This document shows, piece after piece, positions 27,720-36,973 of a stretch of DNA of 64,000 nt. A program made the position numbers and the translations under genes. The notes under the pieces are model-generated. The model ran no database searches, was not told the DNA's origin, and worked only from the letters and a program-made list of their open reading frames with translations. Source of the stretch: Halobacteroides halobius DSM 5150 (lineage in GTDB: Bacteria; Bacillota; Halanaerobiia; Halobacteroidales; Halobacteroidaceae). Position 1 is the stretch's first letter, and the number at the start of each line of letters is the position of its first letter. The stretch covers positions 1,488,001-1,552,000 of the forward strand of contig NC_019978.1 of the NCBI RefSeq assembly GCF_000328625.1. The letters are read 5' to 3'.

Positions 27720-28820
27720 TTATTTTGATGGCATTTCTTTAAGAGTAACTGTTACTGGAGTTAATCCTCCATTATTATCCATGACTAATAACTTTAATTT
27801 ATCACCAATCTCCTGTTTTTTAATAATTCTCTTTAACTCTTCCATGCCCTCTATTTTTTCACGATTCACTTCAATAATAATATCTCCTTGGGATAAACCA
27901 GCTTTACTAGCTGGACTATCAGTAACAGATTGAATAATTAATACTCCTTTAGCCACTGGTAAACCATAATAGTTTTTAAGTTTCTCAGTTATATCAGTAC
28001 CATAGATACCTAACCAAGGTCGTTTTACCTTTCCATACTTAATTAAATCGCTAACTATCTTTTTAGCTTTATTAATTGGAATAGCAAACCCAATTCCTTG
28101 AGCACTACCACCTATAATAGCAGTATTAATACCTATTACTTCACCTTGACTATTTAATAATGGACCTCCACTATTGCCTGGATTAATAGATGCATCAGTT
28201 TGAATTAAATTTTCCAAAATTCCATTCTTAGTTCTAATTGTCCTATTTACAGCACTAATTACTCCAGTAGTTACCGTATTTCTAAACTTAACATCATAAG
28301 GACTACCAATAGCAATTGCTAACTGACCAACATCTATTTGCTTTGAATTCCCTAGTGGTGCCACCGGTAAATCTTTAGCATCAACTTTAATAACAGCTAA
28401 ATCACTTCTAGGATCATTACCAACTAATTTAGCTTGCAACTCTCTTCCATCTGATAGGATAACTTTTATTGCTTCAGCCCCAGCAACTACATGGTTATTT
28501 GTTAAAATATAACCTTTCTTATCAAAAATAACTCCTGAACCAAGTCCCTTTACTTGTCTAGGAACAGGATTTAAGAAAAAATCACGACTAACTTTGACCT
28601 TTTTGGTGATAATACTAACTACTGCTGGGCCAACTTCATCAACTACTTTTGTGATTGCTTGTTCTTGAGGAATAACAATTTTTTTACTTTCTTTTTTCTG
28701 TTCTACATGCTTATCGTCTCCCCAAAAAGCTTGAGCACTAGGATTAACAAATAAAACACTTCCTACCAAAATCCCTACTAATACTAAACAACCATATAAC
28801 ATAAAATTATTTTTTCTCAT
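27720..28820 (-). CDS. HtrA/DegP-like trypsin-fold serine protease
   Basis: This 366-residue envelope protease has an N-terminal membrane segment (residues 8-30) or signal, a protease domain with His in LTNNHVVAGAE, Asp in RSDLAVIKV and Ser in NPGNSGGPLL, and one C-terminal PDZ domain (about 265-360, VLIIQSVTDSPASKAGLSQGD). This is the HtrA/DegS layout, used for quality control of exported proteins. The upstream region up to the IS110 element is only about 80 bases, so the IS may have altered its original promoter. Confidence 0.93.
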   Translation of the reverse strand: MRKNNFMLYGCLVLVGILVGSVLFVNPSAQAFWGDDKHVEQKKESKKIVIPQEQAITKVVDEVGPAVVSIITKKVKVSRDFFLNPVPRQVKGLGSGVIFDKKGYILTNNHVVAGAEAIKVILSDGRELQAKLVGNDPRSDLAVIKVDAKDLPVAPLGNSKQIDVGQLAIAIGSPYDVKFRNTVTTGVISAVNRTIRTKNGILENLIQTDASINPGNSGGPLLNSQGEVIGINTAIIGGSAQGIGFAIPINKAKKIVSDLIKYGKVKRPWLGIYGTDITEKLKNYYGLPVAKGVLIIQSVTDSPASKAGLSQGDIIIEVNREKIEGMEELKRIIKKQEIGDKLKLLVMDNNGGLTPVTVTLKEMPSK

Positions 28821-28984
28821 CAGTTATCCCTCCCTCTTGTAAGTTAAACTAGCTCTCTTATACTCACTCATTCTTAGAATTTGAGTTTTTAATAAACATT
28901 TTTCCATTAGACAAATAGATATTAATTGAAGATAAATAAATATTTGGAATATCTTTGATAAACTATACCTAAAAGAGAATTTAG

Positions 28985-29195
28985 CATTTTTAAATATGGT
29001 CGCCAAATTAGATCTCCACAAATACCATGGCAGTTTAACCTCCCATATCTCGCAGGGTCTACGCCCCTAAATTCCTTCGTTCTACCTGTCCATGGGTGGA
29101 GGCTGGATATGCTCCTTAACTGGGTCATGCCCTTATGGAAAAATTCTTTCCAGCTTCTCCTGGCTTCGTTTATTAAAGTACAATTCCTATAATGA
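28985..29195 (-). ncRNA. Candidate bridge/seek RNA of the IS110-family element
   Basis: This structured, GC-richer segment lies directly downstream of the transposase. On the minus strand, CCATGGACAG (29086-29095) can pair with CTGCCATGG (29025-29033), closing a 52-base loop, and shorter hairpins TGGAAA...TTTTTCCA and GGGCATGACCC precede it. IS110-family elements are known to encode a guide RNA with internal loops that pair to target and donor DNA; in the IS1111 group it lies downstream of the transposase, as here. No protein here looks real. Ends are estimates and the assignment of loops is not made. Confidence 0.55.
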
Positions 29196-29238
29196 ATAAA
29201 GCTAAAAGAACCAATATATAAATTTGATTTACTTACCT

Positions 29239-30525
29239 TTAAGCAGCATTCTTCACATTAGGTCTTTTAATATCATTCAACATCTTTTTCCCATCGTATT
29301 CTACTTGCTTTCTACCTAATGTAAAAAGAACTCGGATTAATTTACAACACAAAACTATCAGAGATTGTTTTTTCTTAAGCGGGTTTTCACGACGAGTAGT
29401 ATAATATTTATGCAATTGTCTAAATTCATCATTCTGTGCCACCAGAGGCATTGCTACCCTATACAATAAAGCTCTTAATTTGGGACGTCCTCGCTTTGTT
29501 ATTTTGGTTTCCCCCTTATGCTTACCTGAGCTATTTTCTTTTAAGTTTAAACCCGCCAAACTTATAATTTGCTTTGGATGTTCATAATCCCACAAATCAC
29601 CTACTTCTGAGATGAAACCTGCTATTGTTTTAACTCCTACTCCATCTACTGTCAGCATTTTTTCAACCCCAGGTATCTTTTCTAACAACTTTTCTACTTT
29701 CTCCATTAAAACTTCTAACTCTTCGTTTATAAAACAATATTGTTTTATATGATAGCTAATCTCTTCTTTCCCCATCTTAAATCCTTCGGTTACACCTATT
29801 GACCTCACAGCTGCCTTTTTTAACTTCTTAGCTCTCTTTATTCCCACACCTCTTTTAATACCTTCTTCTCGCCATTTAGCTACTATTTCTTCTGCTTCCA
29901 TCTTAGCTATCTGATCTGGATAAGGAAAATATTTTAAAGTAGCTAACGCTGCTTTTCCAGTCCAATCTTTAAATACTTCATTAAATTCTGGAAAATATAT
30001 ATCTAACCAACGCATTACTCTGTTTTTCACTCTGGTTAAATCTTGCGTTAGCTTTTCTTTATGCGTCATAGCTACTCTCATTTCCGCATAAATTCCTTCA
30101 GGAATATTTGGTTCAGAAAAGCGACCATCTTTAACCAATTGAGCTATTACTTTGGCATCTTTAACATCATTCTTTGTTGGATTATTATCATCTAACTCTT
30201 TCGATTTCTTTACATGATGAGGATTTACTAGTACTAGTTTTATTTCTTCTTCTGTGATGAATTGAGCTATATTTAGCCAATAATGACCTGTTGGCTCCAT
30301 TCCTATAACTACTTCTTCTTTCTCATTTTCTATTTTAACTTTCTTAATCCAATTTAAAAGTCTTTCTAAACCATTCTGAGTATTCTTAAATTTTAATGGT
30401 TTATCATATTCAATCCCCCGATAGTTTTGGGCTCTCGCTACATGTTGCTTCTTGGCAATATCAATTCCAATTACTAAAGTTGTCGATTTAATTTGCTTAA
30501 TCTTCTTATTTTGGGTATAATTCAT
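29239..30525 (-). CDS. IS110-family DEDD transposase
   Basis: This 428-residue recombinase has an N-terminal RuvC-like domain with Asp22 in VIGIDIAKKQH, Glu near 84 in IGMEPTGHYW and the acidic pair in KNDVKDAKVIAQL. The C-terminal Transposase_20 domain has MLTVDGVGVKTIAGFISE and the catalytic Ser in NLKENSSGKHKGE. I chose the ATG at 30525, 8 bases after AAGGAGG; an upstream TTG lies before the ribosome site. All catalytic residues seem present, so the element may be active. Confidence 0.93.
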   Translation of the reverse strand: MNYTQNKKIKQIKSTTLVIGIDIAKKQHVARAQNYRGIEYDKPLKFKNTQNGLERLLNWIKKVKIENEKEEVVIGMEPTGHYWLNIAQFITEEEIKLVLVNPHHVKKSKELDDNNPTKNDVKDAKVIAQLVKDGRFSEPNIPEGIYAEMRVAMTHKEKLTQDLTRVKNRVMRWLDIYFPEFNEVFKDWTGKAALATLKYFPYPDQIAKMEAEEIVAKWREEGIKRGVGIKRAKKLKKAAVRSIGVTEGFKMGKEEISYHIKQYCFINEELEVLMEKVEKLLEKIPGVEKMLTVDGVGVKTIAGFISEVGDLWDYEHPKQIISLAGLNLKENSSGKHKGETKITKRGRPKLRALLYRVAMPLVAQNDEFRQLHKYYTTRRENPLKKKQSLIVLCCKLIRVLFTLGRKQVEYDGKKMLNDIKRPNVKNAA

Positions 30526-30533
30526 TTGTCGGC

Positions 30534-30576
30534 CTCCTTGGTATTTGGTGTCTGCAACCAAAATTATACCAAGGAG
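30534..30576 (-). promoter_or_regulatory. Hairpin that buries the transposase ribosome binding site
   Basis: On the minus strand CTCCTTGGTAT (30566-30576) is a perfect 11-base inverse of ATACCAAGGAG (30534-30544), and an inner TTGGT/ACCAA stem extends it. The right arm contains the Shine-Dalgarno sequence. The left arm overlaps the -10 box, so only transcripts entering from outside contain both arms. Confidence 0.7.
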
Positions 30577-30591
30577 TTCTTTTTTTGTCGA
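30563..30591 (-). promoter_or_regulatory. Transposase promoter
   Basis: On the minus strand TCGACA (30586-30591) and a consensus TATAAT (30563-30568) are 17 bases apart. Transcription would begin inside the hairpin loop region, after its left arm. Confidence 0.6.
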
Positions 30592-30701
30592 ATGTCATAT
30601 TTAAACCTAACAGGAATGCTCCTTATTTGTATAACAGTATAACAACCTTTTTTTACGAAAGTATGACGAAGTTAAATTAATTTGTATTTTAGTAGTTATT
30701 C

Positions 30702-32135
30702 TTAAGCTCTAGGAAGGCTAAAACCAAATCTTGAACCTACTCCTTCTTTACTATCGACCCAGACTTGACCGTCATGTCTATCAATTATCTCCTTGACAAT
30801 AGCCAACCCTAATCCTGTACCCCCTTTACTTGTAGTTCGCGCCTTATCTACTTTATGAAACCTATTCCAAATATCATTTAATTCTTCCTTAGGGATTCCA
30901 GGACCTGTATCTTCTACTAATATTTTTACTCTATTAGGTTCAACTAAAAAGTCTATCTTTATTCGTTCCCCTTGAGGGGTAAAATCAATAGCATTACTAA
31001 GCAAATTAATTAATACTTGTTCAATTCGATCCCGATCAGCCAAAACTAAAGGAATCTCTTGAGACGTATTAAGGTTAATTGTTAGATTCTTTTTGGCTAA
31101 ATTTAACTCTAAGTTTTTAATAACTCCTTTAATTATTTCCTTCATATTCAAGGGTTCCTGTTCTAACCTAATTTGTCCCAGTTCAAGTCGTGATAAATCT
31201 AATAAATCATTAACTAATCTAATTAATCTCTTAACCTCTTCTGAAATAATAGCATAGTATTCTTGCTGGTCTGCTTTACTTTCATAAACCCCATTCTTTA
31301 AAGCTTTAATAAATCCATGAATTGAAGTTAGAGGAGTACGTAATTCATGAGAAACATCTGCTACAAATCTTCGCTGTAGCCTCTCCTTTTTTTGTAAAGA
31401 ATCAATAGTCTTTTCTAGTTTATCAGCTAAATAATTAAATGAAGATGCTAGTTGACCTATTTCATCATTAGAATTAATCTCTACCCGGTTAGAAAAATTA
31501 CCATGGGCCATACTAACAGCTATTTTTTTCATTACCTTTAAAGGATGAGAAAATCGCTTTGATAAGGTAAAACTTAAAATAAAAGCTAGAGTAATAGCCA
31601 ATAAGGCAGCATAAAACAATAACCATTGCAAATCTTTTAGAGTAGAAGACAGACCTGCTAACGGAGAATAGACACAGACTGCTCCAATTACTCTTTCTTC
31701 AAAAACTATTGGTACAGCAGTAAATAATACAGGTTCCTCAAAATAGCGAGCAAACCCACGTTTACTAATGATTTTACCTCTAAATGCCTGTTCTATCTCC
31801 TTCTTATTTAAACGAATACCTTGAAATTCTTTTTCTTGGGTAGTAGCAAGCACTAATCCCTTGGAATTAACAATCCAGACCTCTCCTTCAAAAAAGCGTT
31901 GTGAATTACGTAAAAAAGATATTGTTTCCTTATAATTACCTTTATAAAGAGAACCTTGTACTAAAGTTGCTATTTTTTTACCCTGCTCAATAAATTTCTC
32001 TTCAGTATCATTATAGTAATAATTTTGAAAGAGATAAGCAAGGGCCAATCCTAAAATAAAAAGAGTTACCAAAATAATTACTACAAATCTAATAAGTAAT
32101 TTTCTTGAGATAGTATTAAACTTCAGTAACTTCAA
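30702..32135 (-). CDS. Sensor histidine kinase (extracytoplasmic sensor, HAMP, HisKA, HATPase)
   Basis: This 477-residue kinase has two membrane helices (about 12-33 and 168-190) around an extracytoplasmic domain, a HAMP linker (about 188-240), the phospho-acceptor His in FVADVSHELRTPLTSI (about 262) and an ATPase domain with NAIDFTPQG, DTGPGIP and GTGLGLAIVKEI. It begins at a TTG inside the response regulator gene (20-base overlap), with GGAGTAGG 7 bases upstream. Coupled translation supports a cognate pair. The signal is unknown; the pair follows trkA-trkH, so potassium or osmotic stress is possible. Confidence 0.94.
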   Translation of the reverse strand: MKLLKFNTISRKLLIRFVVIILVTLFILGLALAYLFQNYYYNDTEEKFIEQGKKIATLVQGSLYKGNYKETISFLRNSQRFFEGEVWIVNSKGLVLATTQEKEFQGIRLNKKEIEQAFRGKIISKRGFARYFEEPVLFTAVPIVFEERVIGAVCVYSPLAGLSSTLKDLQWLLFYAALLAITLAFILSFTLSKRFSHPLKVMKKIAVSMAHGNFSNRVEINSNDEIGQLASSFNYLADKLEKTIDSLQKKERLQRRFVADVSHELRTPLTSIHGFIKALKNGVYESKADQQEYYAIISEEVKRLIRLVNDLLDLSRLELGQIRLEQEPLNMKEIIKGVIKNLELNLAKKNLTINLNTSQEIPLVLADRDRIEQVLINLLSNAIDFTPQGERIKIDFLVEPNRVKILVEDTGPGIPKEELNDIWNRFHKVDKARTTSKGGTGLGLAIVKEIIDRHDGQVWVDSKEGVGSRFGFSLPRA

Positions 32136-32802
32136 ATTTATAACCTACTCCCCAAACAGTATGAAAATAATTATAATCTTTTACTTGACTTTCAATCTTA
32201 TTCCGTAGTCTTTTAATGTGCGTATCGACAGTTCTAATATCTCCGATAAAATCAAAGCCCCATACCTTATCTAATAACTGTTCTCTACTAAAAACCTGCT
32301 TTTCATTTCTAACTAAAAAGTATAATAAATCATATTCTTTAGGAGCTAAATCAAGAGTTTGGCCCTTAAGATTGACTTGTCTTTTTTGGTGGTCAACCCT
32401 TAAGTTAGGAAAAGTCAAAACCTCTTCTTCTTGACTAATCTTCGTCCTTCGTAAAATAACTTTAACTCTGGCTACTAATTCATCAGGATCAAAAGGTTTT
32501 GTCACATAATCATCAGCACCAATCTCTAATCCTTTTAACTTATCATCTTTTTCTCCTTTTGCCGTCAACATTAAAATTGGAACATTAGAGTCTTCACGAA
32601 TCTCTTGGCAAACTTCCCAACCATCTACTTGTGGTAACATAATATCTAAAACTACTAACTGAGGATTATATTCATAGTATTTATCAATTGCTTCTTGACC
32701 ATCCATAGCTGTAATTACTTGATAATCTTCCTTCTGTAAATAAATCTCAATTAACTTGCAAATATTTTTATCATCATCAACTACTAAAATTTTAGCTGGC
32801 AT
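32116..32802 (-). CDS. OmpR/PhoB-family response regulator
   Basis: This 228-residue DNA-binding regulator has a receiver domain (residues 1-115) with the acidic pair in LVVDDDKN, phospho-acceptor Asp near 53 in LVVLDIMLPQVDGW and Lys in DYVTKPFDPDE, then a winged-helix domain (about 130-226) ending HTVWGVGYKFE. It overlaps the histidine kinase gene by 20 bases. It lies 75 bases downstream of trkH on the same strand and may be co-transcribed. The start follows AGGAGGAATACTT. Confidence 0.95.
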   Translation of the reverse strand: MPAKILVVDDDKNICKLIEIYLQKEDYQVITAMDGQEAIDKYYEYNPQLVVLDIMLPQVDGWEVCQEIREDSNVPILMLTAKGEKDDKLKGLEIGADDYVTKPFDPDELVARVKVILRRTKISQEEEVLTFPNLRVDHQKRQVNLKGQTLDLAPKEYDLLYFLVRNEKQVFSREQLLDKVWGFDFIGDIRTVDTHIKRLRNKIESQVKDYNYFHTVWGVGYKFEVTEV

Positions 32803-32877
32803 AAGTATTCCTCCTAATTGTTTCCGTAAATTTTCAATACTAATTATATCACCTTAATTATAATTCGCAAAGTTTAA

Positions 32878-34317
32878 TTACTTCCTCCAAAAGCCAGATA
32901 ATAAAAAGACTAATACTGTATAAATTTCTAGTCTTCCTAAAATCATACAGAAACTGAGTAATAATTTACCCGTAATTGGTAAAGGAACGTACGTATTTAG
33001 CGGGCCAATTAACCCTAAACCAGGCCCTATATTCCCCAAAGTAGCTGCTACAGCAGAAATAGAACTAACTAAATCAATTCCAAAAGAAGTTAAGGTTACT
33101 GTTGATATCACAAAAACAATAATATAGAGAAAGAAAAAACCTAAAATACTAGTTGAAACTTCATCTGATACAGCTCTATTACCTATTTTTAATGAAGTAA
33201 CTGCTCGGGGATGAATTAATTTATGTAACTCCTGAAATCCTTTTTTCATTAAAGCATAAATTCTAATCACCTTAATCCCACCAGCTGTAGAACCTGCACA
33301 TCCTCCAATAAACATTAAAATCAATAAAATTCCTCGGGAAAAGGGAGGCCAAATGTCATAATCAACCGTAGCAAAACCAGCTGTACTAATAATTGAAGTT
33401 ACTTGAAAAGAAGCATATCTTAATGCTTCAGTAAAACTATTATAAACTTGAAATCTTAGATTAATAGTAATTAAAATAATAGAACTTGCAACAATTAGGG
33501 CATAAAATCTAAACTCCTTATCCTTAAATAATGATTTAATATTTCCTTTTAGACATTGGTAATGTAAAGTTAAGTTAATCCCCCCTAAAAACATAAAAAA
33601 AGACATAATTGCATCTATTACCACACTATCATATGCTCTAACACTTAAAGTTCGAGAAGAGAAACCACCAGTTGAGATAGTACCAAAAGAATGAATTACA
33701 GCATCAAATAAAGGTATATCATTAAAATATAAAATTATTGTCTGTAAACAAGTTAAAATTATATAAATTACCCAAATAGTCTTAGCTGTTTCTCTAATTC
33801 TAGGTTTTAAACGATCATGAACTGGGCCTGGAACTTCAGCTTTAAATAACTGCATTGAACCTGCTAATTCAGGTAAAATAACAATCGACATTACTATAAT
33901 CCCCATCCCACCTAACCAGTGCATTAAACTGCGCCAAAATAAAATAGTATGTGATAAACTCTCTAAAGACATAATAACTGTAGCTCCAGTAGTAGTAAAT
34001 CCACTTACACTCTCAAAGAAAGCATTGACAAAACTATCAAATGTCCCAGCTAACATTAAAGGTAAAGCCCCAAAAATCGGAATAATCAACCAGCCTAAAG
34101 TTACAATTGCAAATCCTTCTCTATGTCTAATCCCTTCTTTCTCAGTTGCAAATTTTCTTAATAACTGTCCACAAATAATAGTAAATCCCATAGAAACAAT
34201 AAAAGCTATACCATCTATTTCTCGATAATATAAAGATACTAGTATTGGCAATAACATACTAGCCCCTACAAAAACTAATAATATTCCTATCATTCCCAAA
34301 ACCATTCTTAATCTCAT
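32878..34317 (-). CDS. trkH: TrkH-family potassium uptake channel subunit
   Basis: This 479-residue membrane protein imports K+. The four pore-loop repeats with filter glycines are visible, for example ESVSGFTTTGATVI, HSFGTISTGGFSSR, SIISTAGFATVDYD and ATLGNIGPGLGLIG. About ten membrane helices fit TrkH/KtrB. It starts 11 bases after the trkA stop, with GGGGGATGTGAT as ribosome site. It works with TrkA at the inner membrane and is likely important for a salt-in halophile. Confidence 0.95.
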   Translation of the reverse strand: MRLRMVLGMIGILLVFVGASMLLPILVSLYYREIDGIAFIVSMGFTIICGQLLRKFATEKEGIRHREGFAIVTLGWLIIPIFGALPLMLAGTFDSFVNAFFESVSGFTTTGATVIMSLESLSHTILFWRSLMHWLGGMGIIVMSIVILPELAGSMQLFKAEVPGPVHDRLKPRIRETAKTIWVIYIILTCLQTIILYFNDIPLFDAVIHSFGTISTGGFSSRTLSVRAYDSVVIDAIMSFFMFLGGINLTLHYQCLKGNIKSLFKDKEFRFYALIVASSIILITINLRFQVYNSFTEALRYASFQVTSIISTAGFATVDYDIWPPFSRGILLILMFIGGCAGSTAGGIKVIRIYALMKKGFQELHKLIHPRAVTSLKIGNRAVSDEVSTSILGFFFLYIIVFVISTVTLTSFGIDLVSSISAVAATLGNIGPGLGLIGPLNTYVPLPITGKLLLSFCMILGRLEIYTVLVFLLSGFWRK

Positions 34318-34328
34318 ATCACATCCCC

Positions 34329-35690
34329 CTAGTTAAAATAACTTTTAATATCACGTTTAGTAAGCAAAGAAAAGATAAGTAATTCATCTCCTCTTTCTAA
34401 TCTGGTATTACCATCTGGAATTATCACCTGCTTATTTCGATAGACCAGTCCAATCAATAAATCAGTAGGTAAATTTAATTGAGCCAACTTGTTTCTTTTT
34501 TTATTCTTAACCTGAGCAAACTTAACTTGCCCAGCTAGAATAGTATTTTCGCTAACTTGTCCCTGATGTAAGTAATCTAAAATGGTATCAATAGCTAATA
34601 AGGAAGGACTAATAATATGGTCTACTGCTATTAAATCACTTAAAGAATTATAATTAATATCTGATACAACACTGATAGCATATTTAACCCCTAATTTATT
34701 AGCTATATTAGCTAATAATAAGTTAGCTTCATCATTATTAGTGCCAGCTATAAAAGCATCTGCATTAGCAACCCCCTCTTCTTTTAATAATCTTAAATCT
34801 GTTCCTTTACCCTCTAAGACTAAAACATCATTTAATTCATCAACAATCTGTTCGCACTTAGTTTTACTCTCTTCGATTAAAGTTACTACAAAATCCTGGG
34901 CACATGCTTTAGCTAATTGATAATTTATTCTACCTCCCCCTACTAATACCATTTTATTTTTAGTTTTGGTACTATAGTTTATCAACTCCCCTAACTTTCC
35001 TTTAAAACTTTGCTTAAAGATAATAAATAAGGTATCCCCGGGATATAACTTATCATTTCCATGCGGAATCAAAGCTCTACCTTGACGTAATACAGCCAAT
35101 AGCAATGAATCCTCTGGTAAATCTAATTCCTTAACAGTCTGATAAGCAAAATCTCCTTGATGAGAAATTTTCAATTTAGAGACTTTAACTTTCCCTCCTA
35201 ATAACTTACTTAATTGTGAACCGACTCCTGGTTTGACTAAACCTTTAATCCGGTTTATAGTCATTGTAAAAGGATTAAGAACTAAATTAAGCTTCAAACT
35301 CTCAATTTGTAGCTTAGAATCAAATAATCTTTGATCTTTAATCTGAACAATCACTTGTTCTACTCCTAAATTACGTCCATAAATCCCCGCCAACAGATTA
35401 TATTGATCATCAGTAGTAATAGCAATTAATAAATCAGTATCTTCAACTCCTGCCTCCCTTAAAACACTCAGATCTGTTCCCTTTCCTTCTAAGACTAAAC
35501 CATCAACTCGCTCTTGTATCTGTTTTATTCTTTTACTATCTTGCTCAATAATTACTATATTTTGTCCTAACTGAGTTAGATGTTCAGCTAATTGAATACT
35601 AACTTCATTTCCACCTACAATAATCGTCTGCTTAACTGACTTACCAAAACCTTTTTTAACCTTCTTAAACTTATTGATCATCTTTTTCAT
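34329..35690 (-). CDS. trkA: Trk system potassium uptake protein TrkA
   Basis: This 453-residue cytosolic regulator of TrkH has two TrkA-N plus TrkA-C pairs. The first nucleotide-binding motif is IVGGNEVSIQLAEHL (about 25-39) and the second VLVGGGRINYQLAKA (about 238-252). Each is followed by conserved stretches such as EGKGTDLSVLREAGVEDTDLL. A Lys-rich N-terminal tail of about 20 residues is extra compared with many TrkA proteins. Ribosome site AAAGGGG lies 9 bases before the ATG. It is the first gene of the trkA-trkH set. Confidence 0.94.
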   Translation of the reverse strand: MKKMINKFKKVKKGFGKSVKQTIIVGGNEVSIQLAEHLTQLGQNIVIIEQDSKRIKQIQERVDGLVLEGKGTDLSVLREAGVEDTDLLIAITTDDQYNLLAGIYGRNLGVEQVIVQIKDQRLFDSKLQIESLKLNLVLNPFTMTINRIKGLVKPGVGSQLSKLLGGKVKVSKLKISHQGDFAYQTVKELDLPEDSLLLAVLRQGRALIPHGNDKLYPGDTLFIIFKQSFKGKLGELINYSTKTKNKMVLVGGGRINYQLAKACAQDFVVTLIEESKTKCEQIVDELNDVLVLEGKGTDLRLLKEEGVANADAFIAGTNNDEANLLLANIANKLGVKYAISVVSDINYNSLSDLIAVDHIISPSLLAIDTILDYLHQGQVSENTILAGQVKFAQVKNKKRNKLAQLNLPTDLLIGLVYRNKQVIIPDGNTRLERGDELLIFSLLTKRDIKSYFN

Positions 35691-35762
35691 ACTATCTAAC
35701 CCCTTTTAATTGCTATTATCAATTTATGCAATAGTAAAAGAGAAAATAACAAAAAGAAAAAA

Positions 35763-35784
35763 AGCCAGGCGTAATCACCTGACT
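35763..35784 (-). terminator. Terminator after the gspK-like gene
   Basis: Arms AGCCAGG/CCTGACT (one G-T pair) with an 8-base loop are followed by a long T-run on the minus strand, 16 bases past the stop. Confidence 0.82.
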
Positions 35785-35799
35785 TGAAATTTATAATAT

Positions 35800-36822
35800 T
35801 TATTCCTGCCACCTTAAAATCTTAACCTGCCATTGATTATTCTTTTTTTTTCTTTTTACTATAGCTTTAACTTCTTTCTTAAAATTATTACTACCTGAAA
35901 AAATTTTGGTAGTAATTAAAAAATAATGAGAAGTAACTGTAAAATATGGTTTTATCGCCTCAAGCTTTTTAACACTCATTATTCGCTGTAAATTATTTAA
36001 ATTTTTTATTCCATTTTCTTGGCGATAATTTAATATCTTATTAATATAAAGATGACTTGAATCTAGGCCAACCCTTAGTTGCTGACTTAAAATTGCAGAT
36101 AAAAGCTCTTGCCTAGCTATATTAATATTTATTCTTCCTTTAGTCGTAATATAAGGTTCTATTTTTTCTACAGTACTTGCAGCTAATCCTTTTAAATATA
36201 ACTTATCTAATTTATCAATATTTCTAAACATATTATTTTGCTTACGCTGCTTACGTAAATAATCAATAACTAATCCAGTTTGGAACTCATTTATCTGCAA
36301 AGATAACATAAGTTGTTTTAAGCTCTCTAATCGATCAGTATTTAAATTAAATTTACCATAGGTAGTAAGAAACTTTTCAGCTTGATCATAATCTTTACCA
36401 AATGAATCCTTCATTAAAACTAAGTCAGAAATTAATCCTTGCTTTAATCTTTTTTCTAATTCTCGGTTCCACCAACCAAAACTATAAAATAACTGATAAG
36501 AATTATAATTAATATTAAATTTACTTCCTATATCCTTTATTCTTACTTTATATTTTAAATTATTTAGTTCTCCCTCAATTACTTTAGTCCATTGGTCATT
36601 ATTAGTATCATAATCCGTCTTATCCTTTTTTAATTGGTTAATGCCTAGCATCACACCTGATACAGCTACTTGATCTGTTCTTTTTTGTTGTAGATTATTA
36701 CTAACTAACATAGTATTCAAACTAACCTCATCCACCAAACTAGTCAAAATAATACTTAAAATAACTATTGTCCATAAAACAATTATTAAAGCATAACCTT
36801 GATTCTTATTAGTAAAACTCAT
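35800..36822 (-). CDS. GspK-like minor pseudopilin
   Basis: This 340-residue protein begins with a short basic leader and the prepilin-like site QGYALIIVLWTIVILSIIL, where cleavage would follow Gly9. As in GspK, the mature position 5 is not Glu. The large domain after the helix contains two helix-hairpin-helix-like SAM segments (GRININIARQELLSAIL and NGIKNLNNLQRIMSVKK), typical of GspK, which caps the type II secretion pseudopilus. It implies an outer membrane or a type IV pilus-like machine. No other secretion gene is here. The ribosome site AAGGAG is strong. Confidence 0.75.
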   Translation of the reverse strand: MSFTNKNQGYALIIVLWTIVILSIILTSLVDEVSLNTMLVSNNLQQKRTDQVAVSGVMLGINQLKKDKTDYDTNNDQWTKVIEGELNNLKYKVRIKDIGSKFNINYNSYQLFYSFGWWNRELEKRLKQGLISDLVLMKDSFGKDYDQAEKFLTTYGKFNLNTDRLESLKQLMLSLQINEFQTGLVIDYLRKQRKQNNMFRNIDKLDKLYLKGLAASTVEKIEPYITTKGRININIARQELLSAILSQQLRVGLDSSHLYINKILNYRQENGIKNLNNLQRIMSVKKLEAIKPYFTVTSHYFLITTKIFSGSNNFKKEVKAIVKRKKKNNQWQVKILRWQE

Positions 36823-36973
36823 TTTTTCTCCTTATTACTTTATTATCTATTAAAATATTTATTATTTAATTTATTATTTTCTTGATTAATAGTTAAGTTC
36901 CTCTTTATAAAGATAATTTTAAGCTTTATTCATTATTTTTATAAAGATTTCATTTAATATCCTTATAAATATT

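Larger units (their letters stand above)
28880..30690 (-). mobile_element. IS110-family insertion sequence (approximate limits)
   Basis: The element comprises a DEDD transposase with about 350 bases of non-coding DNA downstream and about 130 bases upstream. IS110 elements have no classical terminal inverted repeats or target duplications, so the limits are only bounded by htrA (28820) and the histidine kinase stop (30702). The downstream non-coding part is clearly GC-richer than its surroundings and folds well, which fits the arrangement known from the IS1111 group. Confidence 0.75.

Noticed and set aside
28824-29128. Short overlapping minus-strand reading frames beside the IS110 transposase
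   Set aside because: They lie in the structured GC-richer non-coding part of the IS and have no family resemblance or consistent ribosome site; they are more likely parts of the candidate guide RNA.
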